64,000 bases of DNA from Calocera cornea HHB12733 (taxonomy: Eukaryota > Basidiomycota > Dacrymycetes > Dacrymycetales > Dacrymycetaceae), in NCBI GenBank assembly GCA_001632435.1, contig KV423917.1, forward strand, positions 290,184 to 354,183. Reading direction: 5' to 3'. Both the position numbers and the translations under genes were made by a program. Positions 1 to 9,532 of the stretch are shown here, in pieces. Under the pieces are notes generated by a model, which ran no database searches, was not told the origin of the DNA, and saw only the letters and a program-made list of their open reading frames with translations. The first letter of the stretch is position 1, and each line of letters opens with the position of its first letter.

Positions 1-170
1 TTCAGACTGTCGCAATCCGGACACTGGAGCAATTCACGACGCAGTTCTACTCTGAGCGGAACTGTCTACGCTCCGCTTCCGGCAAATGCTCGAACACTAA
101 ACCCTTGTTGTAGCACCGAACCGGCGGGCTGCGAGCAAGTGTGAGATACATCTGTCTCCTAGGAATACTA
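1..170. repeat. Repeat unit A, left part (interrupted by MULE)
   Basis: This stretch aligns by eye with 2361-2545. It shares a start like TTCAG...CTGGA, then TTCACGACG, a GCTCCGCTTCCG box, a CTTGTTGT box and ATCTGTCTCCTAG/ATCTGCCTCTAGA. It continues after the transposon at 2104. The usual TCACGTGAT box is decayed in this copy. No coding potential is visible. Confidence 0.6.
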
Positions 171-179
171 GAAACGCTG
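171..179. repeat. 9-bp target site duplication, left copy
   Basis: GAAACGCTG sits immediately outside the left terminal inverted repeat and matches GAAACACTG at the right end with one difference, at a CpG. A duplication of about 9 bp is typical of Mutator-like elements. Confidence 0.85.
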
Positions 180-262
180 GAGTTATCTTCTGATATGGGG
201 TCAGATTCTAGGGCCTGCTCCAGAATGGGGCCGCGAGATCAAAAATCTAGGATGGGGTTAGG
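180..262 (+). repeat. MULE left terminal inverted repeat
   Basis: Begins GAGTTATCTTCTGATATGG and is the inverted counterpart of 2012-2094, with about eight mismatches in 83 positions by eye. One mismatch is TCAG here versus TCGG in the partner, the pattern expected from CpG deamination. Confidence 0.9.
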
Positions 263-305
263 GACAGAGACCGTGCCCCATCAGAACGCGGCAGAACGCG
301 TCGGA

Positions 306-1994
306 ATGTTTCCGTCCAACGCGTCAAACTCTTCCTCGTACAGCATGGCGGACTCCACAGTCCTGCTTGGGCAGAAGTTCACGACACATGCTGAAGCAAA
401 GCAGGCGCTTACCAACCACTCAAAGGACCAGGGGACATCCCACAAAGTGGTAGAGAAGCACTGAGGCATACTGGTGGTGCGGTGCGGTGTTGAGGGCTGC
501 CAGTTTAGGGTGAGAGTGGTACCAGAGGGAGGGCAGTTTGTGGTGCGCCGCATCGATCCAACCCACACCTGTCAAGCTCTTGCTCCCCAAGACCGTGCAG
601 TCACAAGCCAGACGGTGTATCTTGCCACGGAGATACAGAAGTACATGGTCGTTACCGAGAAGGTGAAGACATCGACAATCCTCGAGACCCTCCAAAAGCA
701 TGGCATTGCTGAGAAGAAACAGCAAGTCTATCGTGCTAAGCGATCCATCCTTGGCAAGACCCTTTGCCAGCAAGTTACAGAGTTTCAAAAGCTCCCTGCA
801 TATGCCGAGTACCTTTGTGTCCGCGACCCGGGTGCTACAGTCAACATCACCCTCACGCCAAACAACACCTTCTGCTCGCTGTTCGTCTGCCCATCCCCAG
901 CAAAGCACGCTTGGCAGTCTGTCCGACATTTCCTGGCCGTTGATGGTGCCTTCACGAAAACTATTTTCGACTACATCCTGCTCATTGCGGTCACCTACAA
1001 CGTGGAAGACAAACTCATCATGCTTGCATGGGCTGTCGCACCGAAAGAAGATACTGAGATTTGGTCCAACTTCTTACGACTACTCCGCACTGCCCTTCCA
1101 GAGCTGAACTCTGCTTCGACTGTCCTCATCTCCGATAGGCAGAAGGGGCTCCTTCGGGCAGTTGCCCAGGAGCTGCCTGAAATCGACGAGGCCTACTGTG
1201 CAAAGCACATCCTGGCAAATGCAATCACCCACTTTGGGCCTGCCATCGAGGGCTACTTCTGGACGCTCCAACAAGCCCCTTCCGAGTCAGCATTCAAGCG
1301 ACAACTCGATGTAATCCGCCTCGAATACAAGCCAGAAGCTGCAAATTATCTTGCCATGATCGACCGTGCCTCTTGGGCACAACACGCCTTCCTTGCACCC
1401 CATTTTGGTCGAGTGACCTCCAACGCAGCAGAGGTCATGAACAGCATCTACCGAGAGGCCCGTGGCCTGCCTGTCCTCCAGCTCCTCGACTACATATGGA
1501 ACGACCAAATGGTCCGCTTCTGCAACTATTATGAAGCTGCCTGTTGCCTTCCACCTGGCTTTGTACCGAAGCACCAGAAGACTTTTGTTGCACGCTGTGT
1601 CGAGGCGCGTCACTACAAGCTCTTGCGGTCTGGTGATTACGAGGCTCTGGTCCGAGCAACAATGGACCCAATGGCCGATGAGCATGAGGTCGAGCTTGAC
1701 CCTCTGCTCTGAACCGGGTACTGCACATGCAACGCCTTCCAGCAGGAGCTCATCCCATGTGCCCATGGAATTGCACTCTGCCTCAACCTGCGCCTTGACC
1801 CTGGTACATATGTCGACCCCGCCTACCTTGTCTCCACGCTGCAGGAGACGTATCACCTTCAGTATCGGCCAGTCCGCCTTGCTGAGCTTGAGGCACACAG
1901 TGCAGTCAATGCTCCGCCGCTGAAGAAGCATAAAGGGCGTCCACCTGTCAATCAGAAGGAGAGGCGTGGTGGGGTGCCCAGGGCACAAACGTAG
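306..1994 (+). pseudogene. MULE transposase, two in-frame TGA codons
   Basis: One 562-codon frame from ATG 306 (alternative ATG 345) to TAG 1992 is interrupted by TGA at 462 and 1710. The first third matches a MuDR N-terminal zinc-binding domain (FTTHAEAKQAL, then CGVEGCQFRVRV). The middle is a MULE transposase domain: FLAVDGAF near residue 155, LISDRQKGLLRAV, then CAKHILAN. The last part, after the second TGA, is a SWIM zinc finger (CTC, then CAHGIALC), so the frame is a full-length family member rather than an ORF ending at 1712. Both TGA codons lie where CGA would keep the domain, so CpG-type C-to-T change is a simple explanation. Readthrough or an intron over the stops is not supported, since no GT...AG pair flanks them. 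Confidence 0.9.
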
Positions 1995-2011
1995 TTAAAA
2001 TTGATACATTG

Positions 2012-2094
2012 CCCAACCCCATCCTAGATTTCTCGTCACGCGGCCCCATTCTGGAGCACGCCCTATAATCCGACCCCATATCAGAAGATAACTC
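2012..2094 (-). repeat. MULE right terminal inverted repeat
   Basis: Inverted copy of the left end. It starts just 18 bp after the transposase stop codon, so the element has almost no 3' untranslated space. Confidence 0.9.
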
Positions 2095-2103
2095 GAAACA
2101 CTG
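2095..2103. repeat. 9-bp target site duplication, right copy
   Basis: GAAACACTG, one G-to-A difference from the left copy at a CpG dinucleotide. It is followed directly by the continuation of the split host repeat (ACCGCATTTGTCTGTC). Confidence 0.85.
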
Positions 2104-4110
2104 ACCGCATTTGTCTGTCGCCGGACGAGCCATTGGTACGGCATCCAGCATCTCGTCTGCTCACGTGATCTCAAGCAAAATGTATAGGCTCTGCTCCCCA
2201 CGTTCTGATGTACTTTTTTGAATCCATGGAAGTAGAACGGACCCACATTTATCGGTCTGGAACGGCTTACGGACGTATTCGGATGGAGTCATTTGTGGGT
2301 CTCTGACTTAATGATACAGACAGAAAGAGCATGATAACCCCTCTCATTCTTTCACAAGCTTCAGGTTATCAAAAACTGGACGCTGGAACGGTGCTTCACG
2401 ACGTGGTTCTAATCACGTGATTTCGAGCAAAATTGATTACACTCCGCTTCCGACAATAGCTCCAACACTACATCCTTGTTGTGGCTGCTACTGTGCCCGG
2501 TCATCTGGGATCAAGGGAGAAATCCATCTGCCTCTAGACAATAATAAATAGTATCACCGCATTTCTCTGTCCCTGGACGATCCGCCCGTACCACATCGAG
2601 TATCGCATTTGCTCACGTGATTTCAAGCAAGAATTCATAAGCTCCGCATCCGAAGTTCTGATGAGAATTGGCGACCTCTCTTGCTGCTCTACCTGTCTCA
2701 CTGGCACCAGTCTCAGAGAGCATCATGTACTCTCACGAGACATCGTTATACTCTGCACCCCGATATAGCGCTGAGACGCGGCAAGATCGCATCCCCCTAA
2801 AAGGCGGTTAGCTCCCGAGAAAAGTGTAAAATGACACTCAGCATCCGCATCCCCCCACCTCGTCCTCCGACTTCGCAGCGTCCTCTAACCGCGACATCTC
2901 CATGCCCCCGGCTCGCCACTGCTAAATCTATATTCCATGATATAGTACCGTCATATCGTCTCTGGTAAGCGTATTATGCTACAAATGTGCTGTACTCTAG
3001 GCCGCCTCGCGGGCGGAGGCATGTTACACAAGCTCTGCTCCCGAGGGATTCTTGGCCACCTTTCCGTTCACAGCGGTATTCGGATGCAGTCATTTCCATG
3101 TCTCTGAAGGAACCAGCTGACCAAGGATCTAGTTTCGTCTCTTCACGACCGTCAGCCCATCGCAAACCGAATACGGACGTGATTGATCATGCGGCCAGAA
3201 TCACGTGATTTCGAGCAAGATTATGTGTGCTCCGCTTCCGACAGATCACTCGAATACGGAAGCCTTGTTGCGGCTCCTAGCCGGATTGTGGCGCACAAGT
3301 GTGCGTTCTCACTTCCTTCCAGAGACCACTGGAGACTCTTAGTACATATGTCTGTCACCAGACGAGACACCCATACCGAATTGAGCATCAGGCTGTGTCA
3401 CGTGATTTCGAGCAAATTCATAGGCTCCGCTTCCGTGATTCCTCCTGGAGCTTATGTAGTCCCATGGCAGCAACACGGAGGCAAGCTCAGTTGAGCCATG
3501 GCCCGGCAGCCCGTACGTTGCCGCCCGCACGCCGTGACAAAAGGTGTTTCGTACGATATCCTTCCGTGCAGTTCGCTGCGTCGAATTTACCTTTTGAACG
3601 CCTCTTGAGTGAACGCGGCTCACGTGATTTTGAGCAAAAAAATGTAAGCTCCGCATCCGAACTTCTAATGAAAACTGTCGACCTGCGTTCATGCTCTGCA
3701 AGAGTCAGTGGCCACCGCGACTCACAGAATAGTATACCCAGATGTTGTTCACATGTGCACCGCTGCCCAGTATGGGCTAGGAACGCGGCAACGCACACCT
3801 TACGCTCGTAGCAATTAGCTCCCGAGAGAAGTGTAAATTGACGCTCAGCATCCGTGTCTCCCACCTCTTCCTCCCACTTCCGCGCCGTCCTCCGCGCGCG
3901 ATACCCCCACGCGCCCATCGCGCCATTTTCATAGCTACAGCACCTCATAAAATGCTATCATGGATTGTCTCTGTCGTCGAATTATGCTACAAGACTGCTG
4001 TACTCTACGCCGCCTCGCGTGCGGAGGCACTTTACACAAGCTCCGCTTCCGAGCGATTCTTGGCCACATTTTTCTACACGCCCAGACTTGGCCTCGCGGG
4101 CGTTCGTAGG
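2104..4110. repeat. Degenerate higher-order repeat array with TCACGTGAT boxes
   Basis: TCACGTGAT occurs at 2161, 2413, 2613, 3201, 3398 and 3620, each followed by TT(C)AAGCAA or TTCGAGCAA and, 10-20 bp on, by an AGCTCCGC(A/T)TCCGA-like box. Larger blocks recur: 2613-3060 matches 3620-4065 with a constant offset of 1,007 bp, including GCTCCCGAGA, a TTATGCTAC box and GATTCTTGGCCAC. No open frame of note lies here. The palindrome core CACGTG is an E-box and fits the Cbf1/CDEI consensus RTCACRTG; whether it is bound is unknown. The array stops about 90 bp before the next gene. Confidence 0.75.
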
Positions 4111-4197
4111 ACCTGGTAGGCACCCATCCTAGCGTATAGCACCGAACCCCGCGCTCACAACGCGCTCTGCCCCCCGTCCAACGGGCGCACAGCGCGC

Positions 4198-6114
4198 TCA
4201 ACCCCGATCAACCACGTCCCACCCCCTGGCAATTCTCCACCCCACATCGCCCACCCAGCCCGAGAAGGTGCTCCCGCGCGTGCCCTTGACCCAGCGGCCC
4301 TCGCTCGCCACGAGCGCATCGACTGCGCCCTGCAGCCACGTGCCCGCTGTGCGCCCGTCCTCCGTCGTGAGCTGTCGCACGGGCTGCACGAGCGTGTGGA
4401 GGGCCGGGTGGGAGAGGGAGAAGCTGCACGGGAATGTGCGCAGGAGCGGGGCGAGGAGGGGCGAGCTGGGCGAGGGCGTGGCGAGGAAGAGCGGGGTGTT
4501 GAGCGCCTGCAGCTCCGGGCGCGTGTGCAGCGGCCCTGCGCAGGCGAGCGCGGGGCGCGGGGGGGGCGTCCGGAACGGCTTGAGGGGCGGGTGGGGCGAC
4601 TTGAGCACTTGCCGGTCCTCGGGCGGCTCGAGCGGCGGCGGGCCTAGCTCGGCGAGCGTCGCGTTCCGCCCGGGGATAGAGTGCGCCCAGCGCTCCACCT
4701 CCCCTGCCAGCTCCTCCGGCAGCCCGAGCGAGCGCACAAGCGCCCACCAGACCTCCCTCACCCGCCCCTCCCCCTCCTTCTCGAACTCGCCGTCCCCCAG
4801 CCTCACGTGCGCAGCGACGTACGCGTCCCTCCCTCCCAGTTTCCTGATCACCCTCTTTGCGCTCCGGAGGACGGCGGGGTGCGAGAAGGTCGTGGCTGCT
4901 TTGATCGTGCGGCGGAGGGCTTTGGCCGGCCTGGAGGCGAGCTTTATGCGCGAGGTGCCGAAGAGCGAGCCGAGCGAGAGCAGCCTGTGGTGCCGCGTCT
5001 CCCGGGCCAGGTCGTCCAGGTTCACGCGCGTGCTGTAGCGGCCCATGGGCCGGGCGAGGGTGGAGAGCTCGAAGAATTTGTGTTGGTACGGGTGGGTGTC
5101 GGGCAGGTGGAACGTCGAGAGGGGGGTGATGTTGAGTGTTGAGAGATGGTGGGCGAGCGGGAGGGGAGAGGGGAGGGGAAGGGTGCGGACGGCGGAGTGG
5201 GGCGGGAGGGAGAAGAGGGAGGTCATGGGCACGTAGGCGTAGTCCCCTTCCTGCTCGCACTCCCTGGCCTGCGCTGTCTCGCCGTCGCCCTCCAAGTCCA
5301 ACCCACACCCCAGCACCCCCCTCAGCACCCCGCTCGCCCTCCACGCCGCCGCCCGCCCCACCCTCACCTCCGGGACGAGCAGCGTCCGGCCCAGGAGCGC
5401 CGCAAGCAGGAGAGCGTTCTGGAGCTCGATGAGCTGGTTGTGCAGGCCGGAGTGGGGGAGATAGGTCAGGTATTTCTCCGTTGGTGGGGGGAGGGGCGTG
5501 GGCGGCCACGGGGGAGCGGGGAAGTCCGGGGCTGGGTGCTTTGATAGGGGGAGGGAGAGGGCCGGGAGGAGGGCGAGAGGGGTGAAGAGCGGGTGGGTCA
5601 AAGGCGAGGGGAAGCAGATCCAGACGAGCAGCATCCCCAGCAGGGCCAGCGCGCTCGTCGCCGCCCACCGGAACTTGGACCATCGGCGGCCTGTCCAGCG
5701 CCTGACCCCCGGCGCGCCGGGCGGGGAGCGCAGGGGGAGGAGAGGGGTGCGCTGGGAGGGGTGCCAGGTGGCGAGGGAGGAGAGAGAGGGGCTCCAGGTC
5801 GGGGAGAAGCTTGGTCTGGGCGTGGAGGACCGGGATCTGCCGGGGGAGGCGTGGTGGGACTGCGTGCGGTCCCGCTGCGTCATGGTGTTCTCGAAGGTGG
5901 AGAACTGGGCTGCGGTGGGGAAGATGCCGGACATGCTTGACCCGGTGCCGGTGCCGGTGGGGAAGGCGGTGGCTTTTGCGTTGGGGGAGGGCGGGCAGGA
6001 GGAGGAGTGGGAGGAGGCGGAGGCGGGCCCGCGCGAGGGGGGGCGGAGGTGCGAGAGGAGGGTCAGCCCGCGCTCGAGCGTGAGGGAGGGGCGCGGGAGG
6101 TGCTGTCGTTTCAT
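4198..6114 (-). CDS. Type II membrane glycosyltransferase, O-fucosyltransferase-like (CigA-type)
   Basis: This is a single 638-residue frame without introns. A basic, Ser/Pro-rich N-terminal tail of about 150 residues precedes one membrane segment (about 151-168, ALALLGMLLVWICF), giving type II Golgi/ER topology. The lumenal part has the donor-binding start seen in GDP-fucose O-fucosyltransferase-like proteins (GLHNQLIELQNALLLA, residues 223-238, and LLGRTLLVPE after it), then HVRLGD at 436-441, which matches the family HxRxGD motif, and a C-terminal GSTFSGWV segment. I infer transfer of a sugar, possibly fucose, to secreted proteins; donor and acceptor are not shown. An overlapping 643-codon Pro/Ala/Arg-rich frame on the same strand is a composition shadow. 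The gene ends right beside the repeat array. Confidence 0.8.
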   Translation of the reverse strand: MKRQHLPRPSLTLERGLTLLSHLRPPSRGPASASSHSSSCPPSPNAKATAFPTGTGTGSSMSGIFPTAAQFSTFENTMTQRDRTQSHHASPGRSRSSTPRPSFSPTWSPSLSSLATWHPSQRTPLLPLRSPPGAPGVRRWTGRRWSKFRWAATSALALLGMLLVWICFPSPLTHPLFTPLALLPALSLPLSKHPAPDFPAPPWPPTPLPPPTEKYLTYLPHSGLHNQLIELQNALLLAALLGRTLLVPEVRVGRAAAWRASGVLRGVLGCGLDLEGDGETAQARECEQEGDYAYVPMTSLFSLPPHSAVRTLPLPSPLPLAHHLSTLNITPLSTFHLPDTHPYQHKFFELSTLARPMGRYSTRVNLDDLARETRHHRLLSLGSLFGTSRIKLASRPAKALRRTIKAATTFSHPAVLRSAKRVIRKLGGRDAYVAAHVRLGDGEFEKEGEGRVREVWWALVRSLGLPEELAGEVERWAHSIPGRNATLAELGPPPLEPPEDRQVLKSPHPPLKPFRTPPPRPALACAGPLHTRPELQALNTPLFLATPSPSSPLLAPLLRTFPCSFSLSHPALHTLVQPVRQLTTEDGRTAGTWLQGAVDALVASEGRWVKGTRGSTFSGWVGDVGWRIARGWDVVDRG

Positions 6115-6575
6115 CCTGGCCGTGTCTTGGGTCGGTCACGGTCGTGTGCGACGGCTGCGCGGGGGTGGGCTGCGGTCGGTGGGGGAGTGTGTATGCGCTT
6201 GCCTTTCGATCGAGTACACGACACCTCGTCTCCTTCCCTTCCTACCTTCCTATCCAGTCCCTAGCTCCACACCTCACAGCGTCGTAACTCGTCCGTAACC
6301 CAAGCGAGCACTTAGTGCGTGAAGACGTGAGGGCGTATAGCCAAAAGCCCCCACGAGCCGAGCCCAGACCTGGAGGCAGCCAGGCCTCGAGGCGCCTCAC
6401 CCCACTCGCCCCGAGAACTGCCCTCATTCCAGGGCATAGGTGGCTGTGCAGAAGCGTGGAATGCTTCCGTGTCTCTCTGTCTCTGCAGCTTTCGTGCCGC
6501 CTTGGATTTCGAGTGGCCGCGACTGTGCCCTGCCTGTGCACTCCGCTCGCTGCTCTGCTATTTGGCTGGTTCACG
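6115..6575. other. Divergent intergenic region
   Basis: 461 bp between two divergent genes. It begins GC-rich and holds short C/T-rich runs; no clear TATA box or RNA gene is seen. It presumably contains both promoters. Confidence 0.5.
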
Positions 6576-7647
6576 ATGCGGAGAACACTCCCTAGGCTGA
6601 TCGAGGCGGGGAATATGCTCCGGGCCGTGAGTGTACCACGCACTCGCTCGGCGGCGCTCGCATACCGCGCTCTGAGCACCTCCGTATGCCCCATCCCCTC
6701 CATCCCCTCTCTTTACTACACCCTAACCCTCCCTCCAGGCCCCCCGGCTACAGGAAGCCCACACCTCCACCTCTCCCGCGCCCTCTTTCCCACCACCGCT
6801 GCTCGACGCCCTCGCGCGCACGCTCCAAACGCACTCGGACCAGCTAGGCGACCCGACCACGCGGCTGCTCGAGAAGGTGTACGACCTGCTCGCCTCGCAC
6901 CCTACGACGGCGGGGGTGAAGCTCCCCCAGCCTGTGGAGGACGCGCTGGTCAGCGAGCTCTCGCCCCGCGTCTGGGCGTCGGAGCCCGCACCGCCCCTCC
7001 CCCCGCTGGCGCATCCCGCCCGCCCGCCGCTCGCAAGACGGCAGCGCGCCTCCCTCCGCCGTTTCCTGTTCCGGCTCTCCTGGCCGCCCAGCGCGCCCCC
7101 GCCCACGCTCCCCCCGCGCGCCCTGCGCGCGCTGGTGCACCTCTCGCACGCCTCGCGCGACTTTGTGCTCCCCTTCCCCGAGCGCCTCACCCTCTCCGTC
7201 GACGACGCGCTCGTCCCCGAGCACATCACGAGCATGGCGCGCTCGCAGCGGGCGAACGACCTGCACACGCGGGCGCGGAACCGGCGGAGCATGCCCGCGC
7301 TGACCATCCCGGGCAACGGCCTGGCGGGGCTGGAGAGCGGGGTGGCGCAGCCGCTGCTGGAGAACTACGCGGGCGCCGCGGTCGACTTTGTGACGCGCAT
7401 GGGAATGCGCGGGGAGGGCAGGCTCGCCAAGGTCCGCGAGGCGCTGACGGGCGTCGACTGGGACGATGAGGGCAAGGCGCCGCTGCCGAGGCCTGGGCTG
7501 CCGGTGCTGAGGGATCGCGAGGCGCGGGAGGGCGCGGAGGGGCACAGGCTGGTGAGCGTGGCGTTGAGGGGCGATAGGCCGCTCTTTCGCGATGAGGTGA
7601 AGCGTGAGGAGCCCAAAAAGGTGCCAAAGGGGTCGACGTGGTTCTAA
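6576..7647 (+). CDS. Unrecognised protein with probable mitochondrial targeting peptide
   Basis: Two exons, 6576-6683 and 6739-7647, join in phase 0 to give 338 residues. The N-terminus (MRRTLPRLIEAGNMLRAV, then AYRALSTS) is Arg/Ser-rich without acidic clusters, as in mitochondrial presequences. The body is Pro/Ala/Arg-rich with no motif I can assign. The C-terminal half is better ordered (SMPALTIPGNGLAGLESG, NYAGAAVDFVTRMGMRGEG) and ends KGSTWF. The ATG at 6576 was chosen because it is in frame with the 55-nt intron and yields the presequence. The downstream neighbour is also a predicted mitochondrial protein. Function unknown. Confidence 0.65.
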
Positions 7648-7882
7648 TACGGCGCAGTAGTACATGCGTATGATGTGTTGTGAATGCTACAACTTGCTAC
7701 TATTGCCGCATTAGGAAATGGCGGGAGCAGACTGGAAAGCGTGTCGTGGTCCCTGTCCGTGTCCCTGTCTTCCGACCGGAGCCGTTGCGCCATCCATACA
7801 TGTACCCAGCAGCACCCGCATGCCCCTCGCAGCTCAACCCTAGCAGATTCGCCCCTCCCTCCCTCTCCCCCAATCAACCGTC
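7648..7882. other. Short intergenic spacer
   Basis: 235 bp of 3' end and presumed promoter between two co-oriented genes. A C/T-rich stretch (CCCTCCCTCTCCCCC) lies just before the next ATG, a common fungal core promoter feature. Confidence 0.4.
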
Positions 7883-9143
7883 ATGCACGCCCTAGCCCGC
7901 CGCGCCGCCAGCAGGCGCCTCCCGACCCGCCGCGCCCTGTCCACCACCCGCGCCCGCCCAGCGCCCCACCCCGTCGGCGCGCTCGAGGACCGCGAGTCCG
8001 CGGCAGCGACCGCCCAAGCAACAGCCTCGGTCCCGGCGTACGCCTCCTCCTCCCACCTCGCCTCCTCATCCGCTTCTTCTTCCTCCGGCGCCGGCGCCGG
8101 CTCCTCCCAGCAGGCGGAGGACCTGGAGCTGAGCTCGGCCGAGCTGTCCAAGCCCGGCCAGGGGGTCAGCACGGGCAAATTCGACTTCCAGACCGGGCCC
8201 CCCTCGCCCTCCACCCCCGGCACCAGCTCCTCATCCCTGCCCGTCCCCTTCACCCTCCCCCCAACGTCGACGATCCCCGTGCACCGCACGCCGAGCCAGA
8301 AACCGCCGTTCGACACGCACGCCTTCATCCGCGCCCTCAGTGAGAAGGGCGGCTTTGCAGAGGGCCAGAGTAAGGGCATCATGGGCATTGCGGAGGAACT
8401 GCTGAGGGGTCGGAGGAGGTGGGCGGAGGAGAGGACGATCAGCAGGGGGGATCTGGAGAATGTGAGTTGCCATTCTCGGCGCTGCTGCTGCTACTGCTGC
8501 GGTACAGCTCCGCCGGGCATGCGGGTTATAGGGATGAGTTACTGACGGCTCTACAGCAAGCCTACCTCTTCCGCGCCGCGCTCTCCGAGCTGCGGTCCGA
8601 GGCCGCCTCCCGCTCGCGCGCCGACAGCGCCTCGATCCGGACCACGCTTGTCGCCCTCCGCAGAGAGGTGGACACGCTCGCCCAGAAGCTCAAGGAGGAC
8701 ATGGACACGCTCAAGCACGAGATCCAGATGGAGATGAACACGCGGAAGAACGAGAGCAGGCTGGAGACGAAGGTCGCCGAGGTCGCGATGGAGGAGGTGA
8801 ACCATAAGAGTACGATTACTATCGGGGAGCTGAGGTGAGTGGCGTTCTTCCTTCCTGTCGTCATATATGCGCTGCATATAGGTCGCCGGTAGTCTTGGGT
8901 GAACCATGCTGACCCGCTTGCAGGACAGAAATCGAAGCGGCCAAGTGGAACAACACCCGGCGCGGCGTGGGCGTCATAGCCTTCTTCGTAGTCTTCATCA
9001 TCGCCTCGGTCGAGCTCATCCCCCGCCCGAAACCGGCACTCCCCGCCGCCTCCCCCTCCGCAGAAGCGGTAGCAGCGGCCCAGCAGGCCGCCGCGCAGGT
9101 CATGCCTGACCTCCGGGAGTGGGAGGACAAACATGGGAGCTAG
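7883..9143 (+). CDS. DUF1640 / MCUR1-like mitochondrial coiled-coil protein (Fmp32 family)
   Basis: Exons 7883-8461, 8557-8834 and 8924-9143 give 358 residues. The N-terminus (MHALARRAASRRLPTRRA) looks like a presequence, followed by a Ser/Ala-rich linker. The conserved head domain starts near residue 144 (FDTHAFIRALSEKGGF, then GIMGIAEELLRG). After the first intron comes a long coiled coil (REVDTLAQKLKEDMDTLK, MNTRKNESRLETKVAE), and the C-terminus has a membrane segment (GVGVIAFFVVFIIASVELI). This order, head, coiled coil, single C-terminal membrane helix, is that of DUF1640 proteins of the inner mitochondrial membrane (human MCUR1/CCDC90B, yeast Fmp32), linked to cytochrome oxidase assembly, proline metabolism or calcium uniporter control. 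The exact role here is not shown. Confidence 0.85.
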
Positions 9144-9532
9144 CAGCGACTGTGGGAGGAGGGGCAGCCTGGGTGGTGGCGACGCTGGACGGACTGGTTA
9201 GACGGCGACACGGGCGGATGGGGCCTCTGGACGGTCTGGGTCGGGTGGATCTGGGCGAAGGCGGTCTGGAACTTATGAACGTAATGAAATCGTTAATGAC
9301 TGGCATATGGTACAACATAGAGGAGAGGAGGACGTGTACCGAGGACGGGCTTGGACAGTGAGCCACAGGAAAACCAAGTGTGAGAGCCCAGAGGAAAGGA
9401 GGACTGGATGACCGGAGAAAGACGTCGATGATGCTGAGCTCCCTCGTGTCCACCCACTGACCGTAGACTGTCGTCCTCTCCTCGTCGTCAGCCCTCAAGT
9501 AGATGCATACAGTCAGCAGCAGCCCCCACCGT
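9144..9532. other. Convergent 3' intergenic region
   Basis: 389 bp between the 3' ends of two convergent genes; no RNA gene or repeat recognised. Confidence 0.4.

Larger units (their letters stand above)
180..2094 (+). mobile_element. Mutator-like (MULE) DNA transposon, complete but with broken transposase
   Basis: The 1,915-bp element is bounded by 83-bp terminal inverted repeats differing at about eight positions and flanked by a 9-bp target duplication with one mismatch. Inside is one MuDR-type transposase frame with two in-frame TGA codons. The flanks rejoin into a repeat unit that survives unsplit nearby around 2,550, which supports a real insertion. Boundaries rest on three agreeing signals: inverted repeats, duplication and empty-site paralog. 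With no intact transposase it is probably non-autonomous now, though its ends could still be mobilised by a related enzyme. Confidence 0.92.

Noticed and set aside
420..929. 169-codon minus-strand frame inside the MULE
   Set aside because: Antisense to the conserved transposase and without recognisable domain.
1..4110. CRISPR-like or telomeric array
   Set aside because: Units are long, diverged and lack uniform spacers or telomere heptamers; the genome is eukaryotic.
4208..6139. 643-codon minus-strand frame overlapping the glycosyltransferase
   Set aside because: Pro/Ala/Arg-rich throughout with no domain; it is a GC-driven shadow of the 638-residue frame that has a membrane helix and HVRLGD motif.
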